A stretch of 64,000 nt of DNA, taken from contig OU964926.1 of assembly GCA_918807975.1 (NCBI GenBank), forward strand, positions 19,661,996 to 19,725,995, written 5' to 3'. A program made the translations under genes and the position numbers. The notes beneath the pieces were generated by a model. It saw only the letters and a program-made list of their open reading frames with translations. It ran no database searches and had not been told where the DNA came from. This stretch comes from Aplidium turbinatum. Lineage: Eukaryota; Chordata; Ascidiacea; Aplousobranchia; Polyclinidae. This document shows, piece after piece, positions 41,710-53,292 of this stretch (position 1 is its first letter; each line of letters begins with the position of its first letter).

Positions 41710-43030
41710 CAGGGATGGAGGAACCATTTTAAAAGTAGGTGGGCCCAGAGGCGCAGCAGTCAAAGTCAATCCAACTTCTTGGGGGCTTCGCCCCCCAGAA
41801 CCCCCTTAGCATTGCTGCATTCTAAATACTTTATATCATTTATACATTGAGTTTTCATGATTGCCTTTTGTACCAACAAGCAAAAAGTTTCCATTTTTGG
41901 TGTTTTAGACACACAGAAAGATACCATAAAATTTTTGAAAATCGTAAATCGCGCAAAATTTACACGATTTACGTTTCTTTTAACTAATTTGTGGAAGCAA
42001 TTTCAGAATGGCTTACTCTGTTGGGTTTTTGTGTAGCTGAGGTTTTGGTGTTCTCTAATTTTAGCCGCAGATTTTTCCCGTTCGTGTGTAAGAGCTACCT
42101 TTAATAAGTTAATAGCTGTTTATCTGCTAATAATTTTCATACAAATATTACCCTAAAAATGTTTCCAGAAAGCGCTTTAATCCATTATTTAAGTGTAATT
42201 TTGCAAAAATTTTCCGGGGGAGCATGCCCCCCGGACCCCCCTACAATACGCGTGCCATCGGCACGCTCTAACCCCCACCAGTTTCATTGCTTCTCTTTGC
42301 TCAAGCCACCAGGATACGCCACTGCACATCAGGTGGCGATGTCTTAAATCAAACACTTTGTCGTTCTCTATTTGCCCCCTCCCCAAATTTTTATCCTGGT
42401 TACGCCACTGCTACTGGTATCAAACAACAACAAGGTTCCTTCTACTGTCACTATATAGGTGACTGCTACTGTATTACACTTGAAAATTTTCCTTAAAAAG
42501 TTAATAATACGATCATTGAAAGCAATAATTTATTGGCAAATTGAGATGAGATGAACCTAATCGATTAAGTTTTTGTGAATGTGTTCAATTGTTCATTCTA
42601 TGGTTCAAGTGCTCTTGGGTTAATCTGCTTTTTAAGTAATTTTTAACCAGTCTGTGGAACGAAAAAGACCTTTTTGCAGTGGCATTAAACATAGGGATTT
42701 TCAGGTAAAACTGTAACAGTTTTAATAGATTTATGTAAATGTTTTCTCTATTTTAACAGCTTGAGTTCGTTTTCGAGAGAATTAACATCAATATCCCTAT
42801 CTAGCCTGGTTTAAATGCCTTCGTTTAGAGACAAAATTGCTACATCCTCTACCCTTGCTGCAGCTAAAATTACTTTCTCTATATCACAAAAAACTGCAGG
42901 TTATCTTGGTCAAATCTTTTGCTACCTTTTCAAAAATATTTGGCTTTCAAAAGTGGGTGGGCCAGGCCCACCCAGAAAATAAAGTAGGTGGGCCCAGGCC
43001 CACGAGGCCCACGTGGTTCCTCCATCCCGG
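41710..43030. mobile_element. Non-autonomous hAT element hosting a second hAT-like element
   Basis: The left end CAGGGATGGAGGAACCA and right end TGGTTCCTCCATCCCGG are inverted repeats. GCTCTTCC flanks both sides exactly (41702-41709 and 43031-43038). Subterminal GTAGGTGGGCCC and GGGCCCAGGCCCAC motifs are G/C-rich. No transposase remains. Confidence 0.88.
41745..42415 (-). mobile_element. Non-autonomous hAT-like element, copy 2, nested
   Basis: Right end TGGTTACGCCACTG mirrors the CAGAGGCGTAGCCAGG end of copy 1, and CACCTGATGTGCAGTGGCG, GTGTAGCTGAG, ACACGAACGGGCAAAA and the G-rich foldback appear in inverted orientation. The left end differs (CAGAGGCGCAGCAGTCAAAG). It lies inside the hAT element 41710-43030. 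Confidence 0.75.
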
Positions 43031-43038
43031 GCTCTTCC

Positions 43039-46000
43039 AGCAGGTGCAGCAATAATACAACTTCAGCAACATAATTATTCTCATTCAATTGCTTAGTTTT
43101 TATATTTCTTTCTTTTCTGTTTGATAAGCTTACACGCTATAGGCTACGGTTTGAATGGAGAATTAGCTTTGCGTAAGCTACAAGCTTAACCTCAGCAAAG
43201 TTATTTCGCTCCATTTTTAAAGATATAGGCTACTTTAAGTGTAAAAATGAACAATACCCTGCAATAAGGAAAAAGGCGCTGGAAAACAATGTGGTTTATT
43301 TTATTGATTACAAAAAGTAAGCTCATACCGTTTTGTTTCACAGTCTGTCATGTGATTCAAAAAAAGTTCCGCAAGATCTGTTTTCCCAAAAACATCTCCC
43401 ACTTATTTTTTGCACCACAAATGAGATGGTGGTTTTGCTTACCAAAAACATTTCCAGTCATTTGATCATCAGTGAAGATTTGACAGTAAAGCGACCTAGT
43501 CACAAGACCATTATTTTTTATGCTTACCTTCAATCATGTCTTGTTGCATCTTTCAAACGGCAAAAATGGCGTCGGCGCACACACGATGGACTGAAGTCAT
43601 GAATTCATGATTGACCTTGTGAGTCTTCCAGTGGGTGGCGTGACCTAGAAAAATACAAAACATGCTCTGTGCTTCTAGTGAGCTCTGACGTTATCATTTT
43701 TTATGCTTATTTTTTATTTTTTTTCAGCAAGCTTTAGTCTACTTGTAATTGAAAAAGCCCTTGGAGTAGTTCAACCGAGTCACCTCCATAACAAGACAAA
43801 CTAAAAAATGACAACTTTTACCGATGGGAGACGACAACTCAACCAAACTGCCTAAAATGCAACGCTCCAAATCACTTTACAGACCATCCCATGTTGAAGT
43901 GCCCGGAAACCAAGCTTCGAAAAGGATACCTCACAGCCCACCAATGCAACATCGTCGTAATAGATTGGCAAAATGAAAGCTGCTTGGACTTACAGTGTCA
44001 TACAAAACAACAACTGTTTTTTATGTTTTTTCCTATACAAGTAAGACAATATGCTTAAAGTTTGCCGCAAAGTTGAACCCTCAAAAATAATTACGCTACG
44101 CCACTGGTGTCATCAATCATGGTCAGGTCATGTTCTTTTAATGTTCTGTCAGAACCAAGGCTAAATTTGATGCGTTTTTAGGGATATTTGAAACAAATTT
44201 TATTGCCACTTAACAAAACGAAATTCTTCAACAAAAAATGTGTGAAGCAATTACGTCAGGACATTGTACGTTGAAACGAAACTGACTTCCGTTTCATATC
44301 GAAATACAGTAATTATAGTTCCTTCCAACATCCGTAAACTTAACAGCAACAAAATTTTGGAAAAACATTACGCAAGATCAAGTAGTTAGAATTTTTCTAC
44401 GCCTTTCAAGAGTTTTATATGTTGCGTTTACGTTTTATGCTGAGGGTGAAACGATTTAGTCTACTTTGATTTCAAAACAGAGCCATCACAACCAATTTTT
44501 TCGTCGACATAAAACTGTAGCAATCTCTATAATAACGTTTTTGTAGTGCACTCCACCTAGGCCGACATTTGATATTTCACGACCAAAAATTTCCCAATCT
44601 AATTTCATTTTCCACACTAAAAGCGTAGATTATTTTGCAATACCACATTGTGTCATCTAAACTTTTTATGATTAACTTTTATTCTTGTTATTTTCTAGTT
44701 ATTTATAACAATTTTAACGGCAGTAGAACATGCAAAAAAACTTGGGTTTTACATTATGCCTCAGCAATAGACTATTACAACGATCGTAGCCTAATTGTCA
44801 TCCCATGTCCATCATCAGATGAAACGTCATTAATTACTTCAAGATATTGTACAGACAGAGGTTGCAAAGCAGATACGTTTGGCACTTAAATATAATATCG
44901 GATTAAAGTCAAGTTTCAACATCTTAGATGTGAATAAAACACCAACTTGTTTGGTCTGAAACTTCATGGAATTCTTACCCTGTTGTTGGTAAAGCGTTTC
45001 ATTTGAAGATCTGACATTAGTTGGGAATAAAGAAATTGCTATAACATTGTTTTAATTTTTGTATGTGTTGAGATTCCTCAAACAATAAAAATCATTCTTC
45101 AAAACCCCCACATTTTACCGCAATGGCAAAATGGGCCAAAGTGGGTAAACTGTAACCCTTTGATAACAACTTTGTCGACCAATAAAGTGACAATTTTCCG
45201 CACTCTATAGAAACCCATCAACGTTTGTCAAAATTGTGTCATTTCTCATGACATTCCATTTCATTTATTGCAATAAAACAGTTAGTTAACCAACTTCGGT
45301 CTTAATCGTATAGTAAAAAGCCTATTACCACGACTACAATCTTTGAAATTGCCAAAAATACCACATGACAAAACAATACTTTTCTACCAGAACAGATTTC
45401 CGGCGGAAAATAAAATGATATGGTAATGCGATTTGATTAAAGGTTTGTTGGTATATCCACAACAAATTGTTTATTTCAGACTGTGAATCAGGTATTTACG
45501 CACATGGCGTCATAGGCTACGTTTGCATGCACAGCATCTGACGCAGCCAAGGATTACGCGTTGACGTTATGGGTTGGCTTGCGTGGCCATTTAGCGATCA
45601 TAACCTGTCACGTTCGACGGGTTTCTGTTTGTCAAGTCACACGTAATAAATATACATTAAAAATCTATTATATTTTAAAATACAAATGTGATTAAGACAT
45701 ATACGGACCAGGTCCAACCATATCTTTCAAGGAACCACGCTGAACAATTAAAAAACATACAAGTTCTTCAGAAAACTCGTATTTCTTCAATTTTAGAAAA
45801 TTCTCAAACTAAATACGCAAATGATCGCCAAACTTGATTTATTTCCGTTGCCTTGTCGGTGACTAAAGACCAATCAAATAATTGTTTTCGGTTTCTTCGT
45901 TTACAAAGTATTGGGCTTTCTTTAGTAAATCCTGCCTCTTATAGACTGATATTAAAAGTAAAGAAACAAATGGATGTTTAATCTCAGCAATTATAGCATA

Positions 46001-47960
46001 TCGGTTTTTTAGCACATTCACTCAGGAAATAACTTCAATAAATGTTTTCCTGAATTAATTTTCTTTAAGCACTTTGTTTCATGCGATGAGAAAAGTTATG
46101 AAAATTTAAAAATGCTTTCAACGTTAATGGAATAATCAAAAGTATTATTTAGCTACTTGATTTACAACCGGTAGAGCTGCCCGATGTTCATTTTTTTCAC
46201 TGCGCTTAATACTTTCATCTGACAATTACTGTCAATTCCAGAGATGCTTAGTGTTTTTTTTATGCATAAGTAAACTGGCTGGAAAGAAACATAGTTGAAA
46301 ACTAATGTGAATATTTGAAGTAGCCTACTTCATCTTTAATGCAAATCTTTGCTGGTCTCTATCTCTATCGTATTTTATTTCAAAAGAAATGAGTTTCTTG
46401 GTTTGTCAACCGATTAGTCAACTACATGGTAGCTACTATACCAGCAGTAACTACAATAAATAGTAGGCCTATACCATGGGTGAATCAACAAGCAATTTAA
46501 AGATTTACTTATTGTTTATGTCTTGATTGTTACAATCAACTGTCATTAAAATTATCAAGGCATCAAAATTTTCAACTATAATCTTTTATTTTGCAATCAG
46601 ATTCTTGACGAAAGTTACAACAACGTCTAACTAGCGTTGATCAACTTTCGATGCATGTATAACTAACTGTTCAATGGCAGTGAACCTTTTTTGGCGCAAA
46701 AACAAAATCACAAATTCATTTGCAGCTATAGAAGGTATGTTACTGCAAACCATGCCAAAATAATTATATGATTCTATATTTAGCTGCACAAATACGCATG
46801 CAAAGGCTAACATGCTTTTGATTCTTGCTGTGATTGTGTATGCCCTAACAAGGAGAAGTCCTGTAGCAGTTACCATAGGTGGCCTTGATGTCACAGCCAC
46901 ACGTGAATTTAAACGGCAAACTCATTTGTCAAAGGCAAATATCTAACTTTACATAGGTGGATCACAATTAGTGCTGTCATAAGCTTCTCAAAATCTATTT
47001 AAAGCTACATTCCACCTGCAGAAAAATGTCTGTCCACTTGCGTTGGAAACCGAGTTGTCTTTTTTTATCATATCAACGAAAGGGAAATCTGAATACGATG
47101 CTATATTTTGAAATCAGCTTACCTTAGAATAGACATTTACTAGGCCTAATAATATACTCTTACTTTTGATGTGCTTTGTAAATAACAGATTTGCGTAACA
47201 AAACACTTTAAAAAAATTGTCCGTTGTACTTGTTTCTGTGTTTCGAAAATCATGATTTTCTTATCATTCCTGCTTCCAAACAAGCAGTTGGCGACAAGAC
47301 TGCCTCTTTCCAATATAACTTGATTTCGATGTTGCTCTCAGAGTTTGGTTGAAAATTAACAGAAATTAAAAAGCAATCGTATTTTGCATTTCTTTCGCAA
47401 CATGTCCTCATCATGGCTGCATACATAATTTGTATAAGTTACAACAATACAATTCGTTGGATTTCACTTTCTTGCTTCAACAGCAAATCAGTTTCCTTCA
47501 CAAGAATTTCGATGATACAAACGTCAAACCAATGTAACAAGGCTTGATTTTCGGGCCGGATAAGCAAGCAATGTCCGAATAATATAGTTATTTTGTTGCA
47601 AGATGTATCTTGACTTCAATCCTATATTTCAGTAGCCTATAGAAAACTAAATTTATTTTTCTTTCAAACTTATAACATAAATCCAATAAACAACATTGTT
47701 CGCACAACGTTAAAATTGCAGTGTAGATTGCGCTTTGCGTTCATGTGCTGTTAAAAGTAGCTGCAAAGCTGCTTCATTGTGTGTGCACAAATTTTGAAAA
47801 TTTGCCTTGACAACCAAAATTATTTTGCTTGAAATTTGAATAATAGGTTTTGCCATCGCAACCACGTTGACGCGTGACTTCTTTGGAAAGCGATAAATTC
47901 CCGAGAAGCAACGTTAGTTGTTGTTTCCGGTTGGCATTCAGAACTCGCGAAACTCGGAGT
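43039..47960. other. Long stretch without a supported gene
   Basis: Nearly 5 kb of AT-rich sequence. At about 43850-44030 the plus strand can encode a zinc-knuckle-like CLKCNAPNHFTDHPMLKC, probably a decayed retroelement piece of unknown family. Otherwise no coding, RNA or repeat feature could be supported; distal regulatory DNA of the IL-17 gene may lie here. Confidence 0.45.
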
Positions 47961-47971
47961 GAAAAAGATTA

Positions 47972-47979
47972 TATATAAA
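47972..47979 (+). promoter_or_regulatory. TATA box of the IL-17-like gene
   Basis: TATATAAA lies 62 nt upstream of the start codon, predicting a transcription start near 48000-48005 and a 5' UTR of about 35-40 nt. An inducible cytokine gene with a TATA box is expected. Confidence 0.7.
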
Positions 47980-48040
47980 GGAAGCTGTGACAAGGAAAAT
48001 CATATCGGAAAAGATCGAGAGATAGAAAAATCACTTCAAA

Positions 48041-49326
48041 ATGTCTTTCAACGTAACCGAAGGGTGTTTAGTTGTTACCATGGCCGTTTTTTTTATTTTT
48101 ACTTTGTCCAACGGGGCTCCAACTGAGGTTCCCACCGAGGCTCCTACCGCACCTTCAGTGAAAGATCAGGTTTTACCGCAATATATCTGCGAAGACTTAA
48201 GAACGCCAAACAGGTGAGAATTTGTCAAGAGATTTTAATCGATAGTGTTTGCTTCATTTAAATTTTTTAAGTAATTCCACTACCGGCTGCTGGTTACTCC
48301 GTGAACTCAAAGCGTAAATTTGTTAAAATTTTTATACTTACTTATTTTACTTTCATGTTTCAAAGTCAAACTTGGCAATGTTTTTATTTTAAAATATGAT
48401 TGGACCAATGGACTGGTCGCTTTTTAAAAGTATTAATTCTGGCACCTAAAAATACCTTCTTTTTTGGACAGATCCGAGTGTCAGCGAGTGATGAGCCAGC
48501 CCATGATTGCTGAATCTTTTCGACAAGTCCAAGAAGCCCACGAAGACGAATTGAATTCTTCCAGGGAACAATTTAGGTCGATTTCTGAAGAGGAAAAAAG
48601 TACTCCAACGTTTGACTGTCCTACGTTCACTGAAAAATACCTCGCTGTTAAACGTGATCCAGATTCAAGAAGTGTCTCACCATTTGAGAGCAAGCTGGAG
48701 TCTAATCCACACAGGTTAGATAAAAATTAAAAAAAAAAGTATCAACCTTTGAGGTTAAGGATGCAACGGTTAAGAAAGTTTTTAAAAATAGTCTTAAGTA
48801 AATCGATAGTATCATATTTTTGTGCTGACATAGCTAAGGGAATAGGCTACATCAACTGAGTCACACACATTCCTGAATGCGATAGGAATGCCTTCCCTAC
48901 CTGCTAAGCATTTTTACAAGACCCTGCCTAATAACGGCGTCCGTCTTGCAGCAGAAGCTTCACCCCACAGATAGGACTCATCAGCCGTCTTCGCACATAT
49001 CCACGCAAAGCACACACCAAAGCTTGATTCAGACTCGTTGGCCATCTTCGGAAACAAAGTGCAAACATCATCATCATCATCATATTATCAATAATAAGTA
49101 AATACTTCTGCTTTTCAGAATTCCTGAATTTATCTATCAGTCATCATGCCTGTGTCGCAACTGCATTGATTCGACACTCAAGTCTGAAACATCTGCAGGA
49201 CTATCCCTTCCATTGACGATATTGATAGACGTCTACTATCGCACCCACAGTGGCGGTTTTGAAGTCCGAAAGGAGCTGGTCACGGTTGGATGCACTTGCA
49301 TCATTTCGCGTTCAACCGAACAATGA
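48041..49326 (+). CDS. Interleukin-17-like secreted cytokine
   Basis: Three exons: 48041-48213, 48472-48714, 49119-49326, with GT-AG borders; they sum to 624 nt (207 aa plus stop). The N-terminus has a hydrophobic signal peptide (CLVVTMAVFFIFTLSNGAP) followed by a Pro/Thr-rich linker (TEVPTEAPTAPS). The C-terminal half carries the IL-17 cystine-knot pattern: a Cys in FDCPTF, SVSPF followed by NPHRIPEFIYQSSCLCRNC (the 'R-P-x-I-x-x-A-x-C' region), LPLTILIDVYYRT, and the hallmark VGCTC near the end. IL-17 ligands signal through IL-17R/SEFIR-domain receptors in innate immunity; ascidians are known to have several. The TATA box and a Met in the context AAAATG support the start. Intron 2 carries a LINE fragment. 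The middle region (about residues 60-120) is not conserved and acidic. Confidence 0.88.
48880..49085 (+). mobile_element. LINE 3' end in intron 2 of the IL-17-like gene
   Basis: RSFTPQIGLISRLRTYP (about 48955-49010) matches the C-terminal zinc-finger-like segment 'C-R-F-x-x-x-I-G-L-x-S-H-L-R-T-H' of certain LINE ORF2 proteins. It is followed by TTGGCCATCTTCGGAAAC and an ATC-repeat tail. Same strand as the gene. The Cys/His residues are mostly lost, so it is an old fragment. Confidence 0.7.
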
Positions 49327-52300
49327 CGATGGAGAATGGTTTCTAGTTTCTGCTTGGAAAACTGCATTTGAAAAGCGACAAACTGCACGAATTCACGCAA
49401 TTGTACATAGATGCTTTATTTCTAAAATGACTTTTGAAAGATGCCTCAAACCGTATACCTCACTGCCCAACTACGCATGAGTCAATTTATTCATATTTAT
49501 TTTCAAGAGGAACGATTTAAAATTACCCAAAATTAAAAATCTAAGGTAATTTTAAAACTACACTACAACATGTTTCAATCACAAAAAATATAAAAAACGA
49601 AACATCTTTTATGTTGTATTTGTTGTTGTTACTTAAAAATTGTAACTCCGCAAACTTTAAGGTTTTGTTTGGTGTGTATTTATTTTTGTGAAAGTTAATG
49701 TTGTAGGCTAATAATTTTCTATGTTATGTGGCACATGTCATTTTGTAAAGAGATTACCTTTTAATTATTTTGTGATAGTAGAAACATGAAGATTTAATTT
49801 TGGTTTCAATTTTTTTATATAATCAAAAAAAATATTATGAAAATGATGTTTGACATTCGTTATGATTTGTGCAATTGAACGTCAAACCGCATGCTGCACC
49901 CAGCCAGGTAAGTCCTTCTTTACATTGATTCAACGTCTGCAGAGGTTGAATCAATGTAAAAAGAACTGATTTGCCGGCTGGGATAAAATTTTATTGATCG
50001 ATATTTATTTTACTTTATATAAGGTATTTTTTCATCACATTTTCACAAAATATAACTTATCCAACACATTTTAGTGTCATTTCCTTGTGTCTTGTCGATC
50101 CGTTACAGTTGATTTAATTTCGGCCGACGTGAAAAAATTAACAAAAGGTCAGTGTTGCCAACTGGGTAGGTTACATAAGAAACATAGTAAGAAACATAAG
50201 AATACATAAGTAGTAAGAATACAGTAGTAAGAATAGTAAGAATACATAAATAAGAAAAAAAGTTAGCTTAAAATTGTTAGTGAGCCCTCGTTCCTTTTTC
50301 AGTTCAGTAAACCCTAGCACCAAGAAGGGCCGTAGAGATTTCTCTATAGACTCTAGAGCAGCGTACCGTTGATGATCATGAGAAAAATCAGGGGGCTATG
50401 CCGCTATAGTCGAAGGGGCACCACTCCGGAATCGACGGCATGCCTTCTTTATTGTCTGGCAGAAATTCACTGTCCATGCGTGTTTTGCGAATATGATCCT
50501 AAGTTCAGTGGTCTTAGACATGTTTGCTTCTAACAGATGGGTTTTAAAATTAAAATAATAGGCCTACTTCTAACTTGCCCAATGACCATTGCCTTCAACC
50601 TGAGGTCTGGCGTGTAATTCTAATCATATGATAGACAAGGAGTAAAGGGTCTAAAAGCGTCATGACTTGCGCAAGTGCTCATGTACACAAATCATAAGTC
50701 GAAGATTAAGACATATAAATTAATGCCACTGGTGATTCTGCATGTCAAGGATGGCTTGTTCTTTCAACGCGTTCATGGCTGTTTTCTTGCCTATTTTCTT
50801 GCCTGTTTCCTTGCCTGCTTCCTTGCTTGTTTACAAAGCTAATTGAGTCTCGCCAGGTCTAAATGACGATACGGAATGGACACGTTTATAAGGGAATCAT
50901 CCGAATGCAATAGAAACAACAGAATCAATCAGTTAAGACCAAATGGCTACAATAAATTAAAATATGGTGAGTTTGACTGTGCGATGTACGTTTGCAGACC
51001 AAAGTAATCTTCAAAAACCAAATGATTTTTAAGTGCACACACGGTAAAAGGAAAAAAAAAACGAATAGACCTTAATTTGACAAATTGCTCTTTTTTGGCC
51101 AAGTCACTGTAATTACGGAAGATCAGCGAATAATTAGTCGTTTACAAACCTGATTTGGTTTTTGAATTTACACTGATCATCAAAGAAATCTGTTTAATTT
51201 CGAAAAATAACTTAATTTAGATTATGAGTTGCGGTTGAGTTAATGTTTTAAAACTTCTTGTTTTATGAATGAAAATAATTTGTAAACTTTGACTTACAAC
51301 TTGACAACTGATGCATGACTTTGTATTTTTAAGAAGTTTAATTGTGACAGCCGTAAAATAGAACAAGAAATAAATGTTTTGCAAAGCGGAAATGCAAACG
51401 GAAGTTTGTTTTTAAATGCCATCCATTTTTACAGCACTTAAAACTCTATTTGTTGGACATAATTTTATAGTTTTTAAAAGCGTAAATATCAAGCCACAAC
51501 GGAGAAACATTTCTTTAAATTACTTTTTACCAAAGATTGATTTTTTTTAGGTTGCTTGGGAATTGTCAGCAAATTTTCAATGAATCTTTCCTTTTTTAGA
51601 CAATGATAAACAATAAAAAAAAATTGGAAAAGTAGCCTACTTCAAATTATGAACAAAATTGGTTCAGTGTTTGGATTTTAGACTGCACTTTTTATTGCTT
51701 CCAAATTCTTTAGAAAGGTTTTCGAGTGCTTTCTCTTATCAGCCTACTGCTAAATAGGCTAGGTTATGGCTTATGAGTCAAGAATTCTGAGAAATTGATT
51801 GAACGGAATTATTGTCTGCCTGAGTAATTTTGAGTGGCTTAACGCCATTTTTGTCGCCTGCTTTGGGCAACGTGGACAGGCAGAGAGAACTGAGAACACC
51901 TAACGAAGACTCCTCAAAAGGCCTCGGGTTCGACACCTGTGGCGTAGCGTGACTCATTTCACTGGGGAGGGTGTCATTCTAAAAGCGCAAACAGTGAACC
52001 AGATATTAAAATTTAGCCTTAGGTAACTTTTTTTAATTACTTAGGCAAAAATGCAAAATGCTATATACTCTCTAACAAACGCATTTTGCTAAAACCTGAA
52101 CATCGGTACCTCATCAGTTATTTGCAAATTAATACGTCATACACACAGGAAAAAGATTCACAAACGATAAAAATAACAATCTACTCCTTTCGGCAAGTGG
52201 GTTTTAATAAAACTAATTATGGAAATTAGTTTCAGTAGCATGGTCACGAAGATGGAGAAAAGTTCTAAAAATAAATGAAATTTTATGCTGAAACCAACAG

Positions 52301-52443
52301 TGTTTTGGCGGAGCAAGATTGAATTTTAGGTGATCAATTGCTTCCCAAGCCCTCGCGTAGTCACATCCCTGAGATGAAGCGTGAATAATTCCACAAGAGT
52401 TGTGGTAGGTTGTGCAACACATAGACGACGTGAAGCAGAATTC
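49327..52443. other. No gene; one hairpin MITE and short tandem repeats
   Basis: Includes the IL-17 3' UTR. 50160-50260 has imperfect repeats of AGTAAGAATACATA; 50775-50830 has imperfect repeats of TTTCCTTGCCTG. A weak tRNA-like segment (CTCGGGTTCGACACC) lies near 51930. No other feature. Confidence 0.45.
49899..49982. repeat. Hairpin MITE, CCCAGCCAG family, best copy
   Basis: CCCAGCCAGG, then TTTACATTGATTCAACGTCT, loop GCAGA, GGTTGAATCAATGTAAAAAG and TTTGCCGGCTGGG: an 84-nt, almost continuous hairpin. I use this copy as the reference for the family. Confidence 0.85.
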
Positions 52444-52446
52444 TTA

Positions 52447-53289
52447 AGGTGCGTCTACACGACGACTGTTTTCTTGCTTAAGCTAGCCAAACTTCTTGTT
52501 TCTTTAAGTTAATCGCAGTTTGTGCCGCTTACTTTTAAGAAAATGGGCAAGTAAGCGAGCCGTCGAGAAAAAATACGCTTCAGAGCGAAAAACTGGGCGC
52601 TTAAGTGAGTTCTCTTGCTTAGAAATGTTTTTCCCGCCAAAATCTCAGGTCTCCTCTCAGCTCAGTATCCAGACAGGGCAGGGCGGTATCGTTAAAGGAT
52701 TTCGTTAAGTTTTGATCCCAACCCGTTCTTATTAATGTTGCGGGCTGAACTGGCGGTGACCGTACTCGAAATAGCCCATAGATAGCACAATATTTTCCAA
52801 TTTCGAATCCAAAACAGAATCTCAGCAGAAAACCATTGCCATTGTACACTGGGTGATAAAAATAGAGGAGGAATGCTCTTGCTGGTTGTTACCAGTCACC
52901 CACGCTGACACGAAATTCTGTTTCCAACATTTCAACCTCACTGAGGTGTCTGAATGCATCAATAAGCAGTAAATTGCGGGTTTGCATCCTTCGCTTTTTG
53001 CAGCATTTTTTACACAACTTCTGGGAAGCCATGACTGAAAGACTGCAACAACTTCAAATGGTTAAAGAACAGTCAGTTGCTTAGTCTACTCTGCTGTACT
53101 TTAGCGCGAACTGCTATGCTTTGGCGCGAACTTTTTAAAACGTGACGTCATTGGGGATTAGATACTCACGTGACCGCGATTCAAGCGAGCAAAATCTTCG
53201 TCGAGGTTGCCAGTGTAGACAAAACGAGCTTAATCACTAGCTTAAGCAAGAATTTCTAAGCAAGAACACTTTCTCGTGTAGACGCACCT
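52447..53289. mobile_element. PIF/Harbinger-like non-autonomous element
   Basis: Ends AGGTGCGTCTACACGA and TCGTGTAGACGCACCT are inverted repeats, with TTCTTGCTTAAGCTAG words mirrored further in. TTA lies outside both ends (52444-52446 and 53290-53292), the typical 3-bp Harbinger target duplication. 843 bp, no transposase. A three-base duplication is weak evidence for the superfamily. Confidence 0.75.
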
Positions 53290-53292
53290 TTA

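Noticed and set aside
43850-44030. Zinc-knuckle-like CLKCNAPNHFTDHPMLKC
   Set aside because: Probably a piece of a retroelement, but nothing else of the element is recognisable, so no family can be named.
40786-44104. A 3.3-kb hAT bounded by AGTGGCGTA and TACGCCACT
   Set aside because: The terminal words fit, but the flanking 8-mers do not match and both could be ends of different elements.
46631-46900. 89-codon minus-strand ORF
   Set aside because: No domain, no splice context, no homologous feature.
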